Source: Flavobacteriales bacterium UBA6049 (GTDB taxonomy: Bacteria > Bacteroidota > Bacteroidia > Flavobacteriales_G > Salibacteraceae). Taken from it: DNA of 24,833 nt. A program made the translations under genes and the position numbers. Position 1 is the first letter of the stretch. Each line of letters opens with the position of its first letter. The stretch covers positions 1-24,833 of the forward strand of contig DIYR01000150.1 in the NCBI GenBank assembly GCA_002429085.1, in the 5' to 3' direction. This document shows positions 15,785 through 23,337 of the stretch, piece after piece. Under the pieces are notes generated by a model. The model saw nothing but the letters and a program-made list of their open reading frames with translations. It did not search any database and was not told the DNA's origin.

Positions 15785-17137
15785 ATGAGAAAGTTCATCG
15801 TGGTCTGTCTTTTCCTATTTCCATTAATAGGATTTGGACAGAAAAACATGATATTATATAATATGAGTCATGTTCCACAATCTATTTATACCAATCCTGC
15901 ATTAACACCCACATCGCGTGTAAACATATCAATACCAGCCTTGGGGGGAGTAAATCTTTCTGCCAGCAGGAACGACTTTCAAACAAAAGATGTATTTGAT
16001 GAAAACAATGGTGAATTCACTTTTGATGTGCAAAAATTTGTTGAAGGTTTAGAAGATGACAACTTCATTCAAACATCATTAACACTTGACTTACTACACA
16101 TAGGCTTTGCAAGCGGACAGAATTACTTTCACTTTAACGTATCTGAACGTTTCAACATGGAAACAATATTTCCGAAAGATGCAGCCATTTTAATTGAAGA
16201 AGTGTGGGATTCTGATGATCTAGAAGATTTACTAGGCAGAAATGTTAGAATAGAAAATTTACAAGTCAACCAATATCACGTAAGAGAATATGGTTTTGGC
16301 TGGGCAAGAAGCATCAATAACAAGTTGTCTGTAGGAATCAAATACAAACTATTTTATGGGGTATCAAGTGTAAAAACAAACTCTTCAGCATTAATTTTAG
16401 ATACAGATTTTCAAACTCTTGATGATACCCTTTCGGGCTTTGCATCATTCGATCTAAACACAAGTGGAGTAAACGATTACTGGGAAGATAACTATGAGAA
16501 CTTGGTTTCTGCTAATAGAAATTTTGGACATGCAATTGATATTGGCTTTCAATACAAGCCCAATGAATTGTTAGAGTTTTCTGGAGCAGCAATCGATTTG
16601 TTTTCTGGGGTGAAATGGAAAAACAATGTCAGAAACTATCGTGCAGAAGGAATCGGAGTAGACATTACCCCTATCAGTTTCGAATCTATTGTAAATAGAG
16701 AAGACACAAATGTTTATCAAGCCATTGAAACCTTTGTAGATTCACTGGGAGAGCAACTAGAAATAGACCCTACTTTCGAATCATACTCTACTGACCTTCC
16801 TACTCGCATCAATCTATATGCTGGATATAACATCATGCCCAAGCTACAAGTTGGGTTATTGAGTCAGAATTTATTCTATCAAGGTAAATCAAGGTTTTAC
16901 CTGAAGGGACAACTAAATGCCCAATTAAAAAGATTCTTACAGGCACAATTCTCTTACGCCATCTTAGACGAAGATGAAGCTGTAACCAATATTGGTTTAG
17001 GGTTCTCAGTAAATGCAGGCCCTGTTCAATTCTATGCAATGAGCGAAAATCTGTTAGCTCCGCTCTACTATCATGACAACCTGAATCCTACTGTGATGTT
17101 TGGATTGAACTTAACTTTTGTAAGAGACTACCAATAA
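15785..17137 (+). CDS. DUF5723 family protein, predicted outer-membrane beta-barrel
   Basis: A 450-residue protein with a signal peptide (about 1-18, cleavage near GFG/Q). The mature start, with YNMSHVPQSIYTNPAL (25-40), matches the opening of DUF5723 proteins of Bacteroidota. The remainder is rich in alternating amphipathic strands ending on aromatic residues, e.g. FHFNVSERF, LSVGIKYKLFYG and VMFGLNLTF near the C-terminus, consistent with an outer-membrane barrel of the PorP/SprF-like general type. Function is unknown. It is the first gene of a probable operon: the TPR-CHAT gene starts 9 nt after its stop, so the two products are likely made together and may act at the same membrane. Confidence 0.82.
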   Translation: MRKFIVVCLFLFPLIGFGQKNMILYNMSHVPQSIYTNPALTPTSRVNISIPALGGVNLSASRNDFQTKDVFDENNGEFTFDVQKFVEGLEDDNFIQTSLTLDLLHIGFASGQNYFHFNVSERFNMETIFPKDAAILIEEVWDSDDLEDLLGRNVRIENLQVNQYHVREYGFGWARSINNKLSVGIKYKLFYGVSSVKTNSSALILDTDFQTLDDTLSGFASFDLNTSGVNDYWEDNYENLVSANRNFGHAIDIGFQYKPNELLEFSGAAIDLFSGVKWKNNVRNYRAEGIGVDITPISFESIVNREDTNVYQAIETFVDSLGEQLEIDPTFESYSTDLPTRINLYAGYNIMPKLQVGLLSQNLFYQGKSRFYLKGQLNAQLKRFLQAQFSYAILDEDEAVTNIGLGFSVNAGPVQFYAMSENLLAPLYYHDNLNPTVMFGLNLTFVRDYQ

Positions 17138-17146
17138 TAAAGTACC

Positions 17147-20100
17147 ATGAAACAGATCGTAATCATTATTACTTCGCTTGTGTGCTTTATTTCGATAGTA
17201 AGTGCACAAAACCCCACATTAGACTGGAAAAAACAGCTCGATAAACGAGAATCTTTGTTAGAAAAGGGATTGATCGAAAAATCTTTAAGACGAACCAGAG
17301 CGCTTGAAAAGAAACAAGAAAATACGGGGTTTTCAAAATCAACGGAGCCTGTTACCCAAGCTTTTCACGCCCATGTTCTTGAAGTATTTGGAAAATCTAT
17401 CGAAGCGCAACAACTAGCAAAAGAAGCAGAAAAGAACTGGGAACAATCACGGCTACAAAACGATAGCTCCATTCGCTATTTCGGAGAATTACACTTAACA
17501 AAAATGTGGATTGCCTTAGGTTTTTCTCAAAAAGCTACTAATCACTTAAAAGAAGCTAGTGCTTTAGCCTCAGATGATCTATCTATACAAGAACAGATTG
17601 AGCTAGAAGAATTACAGTATCAAGTTTTACAGCAACAGCACGATCTGAATGCAATTCAAATTCAAGCAGATAGTTTAGCTGTCCTTTTGAAAGCGTATAC
17701 TAAACGAACTTACCAAGTAGCAGACACTAATGGAGAGATCAAGACAAAAAAACGCAAGAAGTCTATCTACAAACAAAACCGTCAGTTATATGCTCAGTGG
17801 ATGTTGAACAGCCATAGAAATCAACTGAAAAAAGGAGATTACGATCTAGCCGACTCTTTATATGCTATGATGGGGGACACATTACCCAAGTATGTCAAGA
17901 AGAAGGATATTGTATATATCCAATGGATGCAAGGCATGGCAGAAATCTATCATGCAAAATTCGAATATTACAAAGCTGCAAGATGGTATAAACGTGCAAA
18001 GCAGCAGTACGCCAATCAAGCTAGTAATAGAGTTCCAGATGAATTCTACTTGCAAGCCTATGAATACGAAATCATAGCAGATTTAGAAGGAGATAATCAT
18101 CAATTGGCAGAAAAAGCTGTTAAAAGATATGATCGCGAAGTTGTCAATCGATTTGGAAAAAAGAGTTCTCATCATATTGAAGCAAAAAGATTAAAGAACG
18201 AAGACGATATCTATAACGGTGAATATGTAAAAGCCTTAAGAAGAGTTAATCGAAACATCAATATCTTAAAAGAGTACTTGCCTTCTTCTCACCCAGAAAG
18301 AATTACATTAATCAAACAGTATCAGTTGCTACAACTTAAAAACAACAATTTTCCGCTAGCAGCTCAATTGCAACAACAAGTATTAAACATTACTAATACC
18401 CTGCATGGAACCTCATCTCAGGTCTATCAGGAAGAGTTATTAGAATTAGCGAAAATTGAAGCCTTACACACCTTCAATTTCAAACTTTCCGATTCTCTTT
18501 TTACAGAGCACCTCACTCCAAACTTTATAGATGTGTACCATCCACACCACCCTCTTTACATTCAAACATTGAATGCCTACGCTCAACTCCACATAGAGCT
18601 AGATCGTTATGATTCAGCATTACATTACTTTACCCTAGGTCGTGATATTGCTGCAGACAAATACGATACTGGATCTGTATTCTATGGTTATCAACTAGGT
18701 AGAATGGCTGAAGTAAAAGTTGAACAAGGAGAGTTTATTGAAGCAGAACAACTGTTGAATGAAGCTGTATCTACCATTAAGAGTGATCATGCAAAACAGA
18801 GTTTCGCTTATTATACCGCTTTACAAGAGCTTGGGGAATTACAACGCATTAATGGTAAGTTCTCTGATGCAGAAAAAACGCTGAATAAAGCGTTAAGAGT
18901 TGCCAAAAGAATAGGCTTAGAAATAGAAGGTGATGGAGCTAGTTCTACCCTTGCTTACGCTCAAGTATTAACGGAGGCTGGTCGTTACAAAGAAGCCGAA
19001 GACATCCTAAGCAACAACATTAACATTCTCACCAAAAAACATGGTACAGATTACTACAAATTAATTGAACCATATGCAGCTCTCTCTGCTATTTCGTTGA
19101 TTAAGGGAGATTTTGTATTAGCTGAAAAACAAGTTCAAGAAGCTCTTAGAATAACAGAAACCCGCTTATCAGATAGTAGCACTAAATTCGTTGACAACAC
19201 CATTCTTTTAGGTGATGTATACTACAATATGGGGAGCTACGAAGCCAGTGAAAAAGCATACAAAAGTGCTCTAAAAAACACGCAACTATCCTTAGGGCAA
19301 AACCACATAAAGAATGCAGCAATTCTCACCAAAATTGCCAGATTACAAATTGCCCAAGAAACAGGTATTGACTCTACCATAGCAACCATAGATCAAGCTT
19401 TGCAAATTGTACAAAATGCAGTAGGCAACCAACACCCATCTTATGCTCAAGCGTTAGAGCTAAAAGCCGATGTATTGATGAACAAAGCTCAATATCAAGA
19501 AGCTCGTTTACTACTTCAACAAGCAAAAGACATCTACGTAAACAGTTATGGTGCTGGTCATTTAACCACTGCTAAAAACACCGTAAGATTAGCCAACTTA
19601 AGCTATTTAAAAGGAGATTATGCTGACGCTGAGATTAATTACAACGAGGCTTTAAAAGCTTTTCAGCGGATATTTAACGATCAACACCCAGACTACACAA
19701 CAACTATGAGTAAACTGGGTAGAACATATTACGCAGCAGGCGATTTAGGAGCTTCAAATGATGTTTTTGACGAAACAACCGAAATCTACCTAGAATACAT
19801 TGAACGTTATTTTCCATCGTTAACAGAAAACGAAAAAGCCAAGTATTGGCAAAAAATCCGACCAGATTTCGAAATCTATAATTCGCTTGCCATCAATATG
19901 GCAAATAATAACCCTAAGATTTTGCGATCGATGTACAATAACAAACTGGCAACAAAAGCCATGTTGTTAAGTTCATCGCTTAAAGTAAAACAGCAGATAT
20001 TAGCTAGTGGAGATGAAGCACTCATTACGTTGTATAGTAAGTGGGTAGCTAAACGAGAAGCATTAACAAAATCATTATCACTATCATACGAAGAGCAAAA

Positions 20101-21406
20101 GGCAGCAGGTATTCAACCTGAGGCTTTAGAAAAAGATATTGCCATACTAGAAAAGCAATTGGGAGAACGTTCAGCAAGTTTTGCTGCTAACAAAAGTGAC
20201 ATTTTGTATTCGTGGAAAGATGTCCGTAAAACACTATTAGACAATGAAGCGGCTATCGAGATTATTAGATTTAACTACTTCACAAATCAATTTACAGACT
20301 CAGTACTTTATGCTGCATTAATTGTGACGAAAGAAACCAAGAAAGCTCCTAAATTGGTTTTACTTCCTAACGGAAATGATCTAGAAACAAAGTATTTCAA
20401 ATACTATCGAAATAGCATCAAATACAAGGGTAAAGACAAGTATTCTTACCAGCAGTTTTGGCAACCAATAGATGAAGCGTTAGCTGAAAAATCTACTATT
20501 TATCTCAGCTCAGATGGTGTTTATAATCAATTAAACCCAGAAACTTTCTTGAAACCTTCTGGCACGTATGTATTAGATGATTACTTATTCTACAACGTAT
20601 CTAACACCAAGGAGTTGGTACAGCATGCAACTGCAGAACCTGAACCTTATTTGGTAAACAGTGCCGCTTTATTTGGTAATCCAGCATTCAGTGTTTCTAC
20701 TCTAGAAGATTCCAAAAAAGTAACCGCTTCTAATCGCTCTATTGGAAATAGCATTAGTTCAGTAGATCCACTCCCAGGCGCAGAAAAGGAGGTTGAAATA
20801 GTTGATCAATTATTGAATAAAGGCAAATGGAACACCACTTCTTTCTTCCAAGAATCAGCTACAGAAGAACAAGTAAAAACGTTGAATAATCCGCGTGTGT
20901 TACATATTGCCACACATGGTTTCTTTGTTGAAGGAAATGCTGTTCAAACTTCAAGCTTAGATGACGAAAATACACCTGTAGAAAACCCTTTACTGAAATC
21001 AGGACTGTTGTTTACTGGTGCTGAAGAGCTATTAGCTACAGATAACATCTATCAATTCAATAGAAAAGATGGAGTTCTAACGGCATACGAAGCCATGAAT
21101 CTTCAATTAGACAACACGGAACTGGTTGTCCTAAGCGCCTGCGAAACAGGATTAGGAGAAGTAAAAAGTGGCGAAGGTGTTTATGGTTTGCAACGTGCTT
21201 TCATTGTAGCCGGGGCGCAAAATGTGATCATGACCTTGTTTAAGGTAGATGACAAAGTAACCCAACAATTAATGGAAGAGTTTTATGAAGAATGGCTGCA
21301 AACTGGTGATAAGAGAACTGCATTCTTAAACGCTAAACGAACTATTCTACGTGAACATGAATCTCCAATACTCTGGGGCTCGTTTATGATGATCGGGTTA
21401 GATTAA
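17147..21406 (+). CDS. secreted TPR-CHAT protein, caspase-like peptidase
   Basis: A 1419-residue protein. A cleavable signal peptide (1-20, VSA/Q) sends it out of the cytoplasm. Residues about 60-885 are helical TPR repeats, several of the 42-residue kinesin-light-chain-like type (GNQHPSYAQA, NDQHPDYTTT). A linker (888-1030, beginning YFPSLTENEKAKYW) leads to a CHAT domain (about 1035-1419), a caspase-fold cysteine peptidase domain. The catalytic pair appears intact: His1257 in IATHGF and Cys1332 in LSACETGLG, followed by GVYGLQRAF and the terminal WGSFMMIG signature. TPRs probably bind a partner that controls the peptidase. No T9SS C-terminal sorting domain is evident, so a periplasmic location is most likely. 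It is co-operonic with the DUF5723 gene. The substrate is unknown. Confidence 0.92.
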   Translation: MKQIVIIITSLVCFISIVSAQNPTLDWKKQLDKRESLLEKGLIEKSLRRTRALEKKQENTGFSKSTEPVTQAFHAHVLEVFGKSIEAQQLAKEAEKNWEQSRLQNDSSIRYFGELHLTKMWIALGFSQKATNHLKEASALASDDLSIQEQIELEELQYQVLQQQHDLNAIQIQADSLAVLLKAYTKRTYQVADTNGEIKTKKRKKSIYKQNRQLYAQWMLNSHRNQLKKGDYDLADSLYAMMGDTLPKYVKKKDIVYIQWMQGMAEIYHAKFEYYKAARWYKRAKQQYANQASNRVPDEFYLQAYEYEIIADLEGDNHQLAEKAVKRYDREVVNRFGKKSSHHIEAKRLKNEDDIYNGEYVKALRRVNRNINILKEYLPSSHPERITLIKQYQLLQLKNNNFPLAAQLQQQVLNITNTLHGTSSQVYQEELLELAKIEALHTFNFKLSDSLFTEHLTPNFIDVYHPHHPLYIQTLNAYAQLHIELDRYDSALHYFTLGRDIAADKYDTGSVFYGYQLGRMAEVKVEQGEFIEAEQLLNEAVSTIKSDHAKQSFAYYTALQELGELQRINGKFSDAEKTLNKALRVAKRIGLEIEGDGASSTLAYAQVLTEAGRYKEAEDILSNNINILTKKHGTDYYKLIEPYAALSAISLIKGDFVLAEKQVQEALRITETRLSDSSTKFVDNTILLGDVYYNMGSYEASEKAYKSALKNTQLSLGQNHIKNAAILTKIARLQIAQETGIDSTIATIDQALQIVQNAVGNQHPSYAQALELKADVLMNKAQYQEARLLLQQAKDIYVNSYGAGHLTTAKNTVRLANLSYLKGDYADAEINYNEALKAFQRIFNDQHPDYTTTMSKLGRTYYAAGDLGASNDVFDETTEIYLEYIERYFPSLTENEKAKYWQKIRPDFEIYNSLAINMANNNPKILRSMYNNKLATKAMLLSSSLKVKQQILASGDEALITLYSKWVAKREALTKSLSLSYEEQKAAGIQPEALEKDIAILEKQLGERSASFAANKSDILYSWKDVRKTLLDNEAAIEIIRFNYFTNQFTDSVLYAALIVTKETKKAPKLVLLPNGNDLETKYFKYYRNSIKYKGKDKYSYQQFWQPIDEALAEKSTIYLSSDGVYNQLNPETFLKPSGTYVLDDYLFYNVSNTKELVQHATAEPEPYLVNSAALFGNPAFSVSTLEDSKKVTASNRSIGNSISSVDPLPGAEKEVEIVDQLLNKGKWNTTSFFQESATEEQVKTLNNPRVLHIATHGFFVEGNAVQTSSLDDENTPVENPLLKSGLLFTGAEELLATDNIYQFNRKDGVLTAYEAMNLQLDNTELVVLSACETGLGEVKSGEGVYGLQRAFIVAGAQNVIMTLFKVDDKVTQQLMEEFYEEWLQTGDKRTAFLNAKRTILREHESPILWGSFMMIGLD

Positions 21407-21451
21407 ATTGATGTAACGTATCAACAAGCTTTCATAACTATACGTTTCATC

Positions 21452-21483
21452 TTTCAGAAATTAATCAACCTTTGTTTCTGAAA
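21452..21483 (+). promoter_or_regulatory. paired TTTCNGAAA palindromes at the thioesterase promoter
   Basis: TTTCAGAAA (21452-21460) and TTTCTGAAA (21475-21483) are each palindromic around a central base and are perfect inverted copies of one another, centres 23 bp apart. Between them is AACCTTTG (21467-21474), one mismatch from the -7 consensus TAnnTTTG. The ATG at 21493 follows 9 nt after the right copy. The arrangement suits a repressor site over the promoter, or a stem-loop if both arms are transcribed. Confidence 0.35.
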
Positions 21484-21492
21484 TTTCAAAAG

Positions 21493-22242
21493 ATGGAAAA
21501 GGATATAGCAATCTATCATCAGACCTATCATGTGCGTAGTGTAAACATTAATGCGAATAAACAACTTGGTCTGTATGGACTTCTTGGTATCTTACAAGAT
21601 GCCGCTACAGAACATGCATACCACATGGGTTTTGGGTACGAAGAAATGCTACAACAAGGTTTCTTTTGGGTATTAGTTCGTCAAAGTTTAAAGATGGATG
21701 AGTGGCCTAATTGGCATGATGAAATCACCATTTCAACATGGACCAAACCCATTGAAGGTACACAGGCAATTCGAGAATTCGAGATTTTCTCAGGAGATAA
21801 GAAAATAGGTGCTTGTTCAGCAGCATTTATGATGTTAGACATTAAAACACGTATGCCACGTGAATTAACGGACACTGACAGGTCTTTTTCACCAAGAACT
21901 GACTATACAGTTGGTTTTGCAGCCAATAGAATTGACTTACCTGGAGATACCAAACCAGCCAGAAGTTTTGAAGTCTTGCCAAGCGATTTAGACATGAATA
22001 ACCACGTAAATAATGTAAAGTATTCTCAATGGATGCTCAATCTCATTCCGTTTGAATACCACAAGGAATACAAAGCAACGGCATTCGATATTAACTTCTT
22101 AAGCGAAATGTTTTTAGGAGATGAAATCACTTGCCACACGAACCTAACCGAAGAATCAGAAAAAGAGGCCTTCTTCTATGGAGTAAATCAACGTACAGGA
22201 AAGAAATCTTTTATTTCAAGAATAGAATTCGAAAAGCGTTAG
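21493..22242 (+). CDS. acyl-ACP thioesterase (FatA/FatB-like)
   Basis: A 249-residue double hot-dog protein of the acyl-ACP thioesterase family, releasing fatty acids from ACP. The first hot-dog begins at about residue 8 (YHVRSVNINANKQLGL) and includes the helix LLGILQDAATEHA. The second has DLDMNNHVNNVKY, very close to the plant FatA/FatB motif. Asp167, Asn169 and His171 keep the D-x-N-x-H spacing of the FatB active site, and Glu205 lies 34 residues after the histidine, as in FatB. The ATG at 21493 is chosen because the frame extends upstream only to a TTG at 21472, which falls within the candidate promoter. It stands alone, closed by a terminator, with paired palindromes upstream. Confidence 0.9.
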   Translation: MEKDIAIYHQTYHVRSVNINANKQLGLYGLLGILQDAATEHAYHMGFGYEEMLQQGFFWVLVRQSLKMDEWPNWHDEITISTWTKPIEGTQAIREFEIFSGDKKIGACSAAFMMLDIKTRMPRELTDTDRSFSPRTDYTVGFAANRIDLPGDTKPARSFEVLPSDLDMNNHVNNVKYSQWMLNLIPFEYHKEYKATAFDINFLSEMFLGDEITCHTNLTEESEKEAFFYGVNQRTGKKSFISRIEFEKR

Positions 22243-22247
22243 AACAT

Positions 22248-22276
22248 AAAAAAGCGGCCTTTTAGCCGCTTTTACT
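22248..22276. terminator. bidirectional intrinsic terminator
   Basis: A perfect 9-bp stem, AAAAGCGGC (22250-22258) with GCCGCTTTT (22265-22273), encloses a 6-nt loop. It is flanked by T-rich sequence on the + side and by a run of A on the + strand (T on the minus strand) on the other. It lies between the convergent thioesterase and FecR-like genes and should terminate both. Confidence 0.88.
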
Positions 22277-22294
22277 TTTTATGAATATTGGTTC

Positions 22295-23209
22295 CTAGTT
22301 TCTAGGTCGTAAGCCAATCTCAAATAAAAACTCATTATACGCCTCACGAAATCTAGTTACATCTGGCTGCAGTTCAATTGCATTTTGAAAATGAGGGATT
22401 GCATTTACATATAGCTCATTCTCTTCATAATACTTTGCCAATACCATTTCTTGAATAGCCGATCCTTCTGGAGTTTCCGCTCTAATAGCATTTACCTCTT
22501 CGGTTACAGTATTTACGCGCGCTTCACTTGGTACATGTAACGAAACTGTACCGGAAGTAACATTAGGTTGAGCAACGCTAGATACTTTAACCAAATATGT
22601 TTCGCCAGGCTCCATCGAAAGTCCGCTAAAATCTACTTCTACTTCAGATTCTTCTGTTTGAACAGAAAAAACAGATTCCTCAAACATATTGGTGATACTC
22701 AATTTGTATGCATCTTGATTCTCCTTCGGATACCAAATCATAGTGGCCATTTCCTTCGTAATCTTAGATTCTTTTGGAAGAAACAACTCAATATCATTAT
22801 CACCTAGCGACCTTTCTACAGATCCTGTAAACTTCATATTTGCCGTTGTTGACTCATTTGTTTTGCTCATATCCTGAACTAAAAACTCAACATATTTTTC
22901 TGCAACACTAGAAGTTTTAGAAACCAATGTGCTCTTCAAAGTATTCACATCATACACACCGCCTTTTGCCAATTCCAATGCGTTTCCGGTTGTACTCACC
23001 AAGCCTAAATAACTTTCATCGCCAGTAATGATAATTTTATCGTTGGTATACAGTTTTGTTCCTGTTTTCAAATTCTCATATTCATCTGGATCGGTTCCTC
23101 GTTGAACCATGCAAGTTCCTTTTGTTGCCAATGTTTGAAACACAACATCTTGAGCACTTACAGTTCCAAACAGCATCACCAGAAAGAGAGTAAATAGGGC
23201 ATTTCTCAT
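22295..23209 (-). CDS. secreted FecR-like domain protein with C-terminal TPR
   Basis: A 304-residue exported protein. The signal peptide is residues 1-19 (VSA/Q). Residues about 22-92 resemble the FecR periplasmic domain: a strand with MVQRG, then LKTGTKLYTNDKI and a later LELAKGGVYDV, the pattern of a beta-rich signal-sensing fold. A middle beta-rich region (about 150-225) precedes a TPR-like pair of helices (about 252-296, with YVNAIPHFQNAIELQP). It lacks the N-terminal cytoplasmic anti-sigma segment and transmembrane helix of true FecR, so it is not a classical anti-sigma factor. The in-frame ATG at 23254 is rejected: it lies inside the promoter, and the signal peptide starts at 23209. It diverges from the CHASE2 gene. 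Confidence 0.8.
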   Translation of the reverse strand: MRNALFTLFLVMLFGTVSAQDVVFQTLATKGTCMVQRGTDPDEYENLKTGTKLYTNDKIIITGDESYLGLVSTTGNALELAKGGVYDVNTLKSTLVSKTSSVAEKYVEFLVQDMSKTNESTTANMKFTGSVERSLGDNDIELFLPKESKITKEMATMIWYPKENQDAYKLSITNMFEESVFSVQTEESEVEVDFSGLSMEPGETYLVKVSSVAQPNVTSGTVSLHVPSEARVNTVTEEVNAIRAETPEGSAIQEMVLAKYYEENELYVNAIPHFQNAIELQPDVTRFREAYNEFLFEIGLRPRN

Positions 23210-23235
23210 AGCTACCTTTTTTAAACTAACAGGCA

Positions 23236-23264
23236 CAAAGTTAAACATATTCATCTACCACCAA
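23236..23264 (-). promoter_or_regulatory. promoter of the FecR-like gene
   Basis: On the minus strand: TTG (23264-23262), an 18-nt spacer, then TAACTTTG (23243-23236), a perfect match to the Bacteroidota consensus TTG...TAnnTTTG. Predicted transcription begins near 23230, about 20 nt before the ATG at 23209. This rules out the upstream ATG at 23254 as the start when this promoter is used. Confidence 0.6.
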
Positions 23265-23337
23265 CAAGTAAACAGACTTATAAACAAGCTAATTACAAGC
23301 ATTTAGCTATTTTTAACCCCAAACCTAGTTGGCCAGC

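Noticed and set aside
17147..21406. TPR-CHAT as a CRISPR-linked (Csx29-like) or gasdermin-activating protease
   Set aside because: No Cas7-like fusion, CRISPR array or gasdermin-sized hydrophobic partner is nearby, and the signal peptide argues against a cytoplasmic defence role.
21408..21424. TTGAT...ATCAA hairpin after the CHAT gene as its terminator
   Set aside because: Only five Watson-Crick pairs and no following T tract.
21472..21492. TTG-initiated extension of the thioesterase
   Set aside because: It falls inside the palindrome/-7 region, and an ATG at 21493 directly precedes the conserved hot-dog start.
22295..23209. FecR-like gene as a classical anti-sigma factor in a TonB uptake locus
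   Set aside because: There is no ECF sigma factor, TonB receptor or N-terminal cytoplasmic segment; the protein is simply exported.
23329..23337. TTG-initiated extension of the CHASE2 protein
   Set aside because: It adds only three residues; the ATG at 23338 starts the signal-anchor helix normally.
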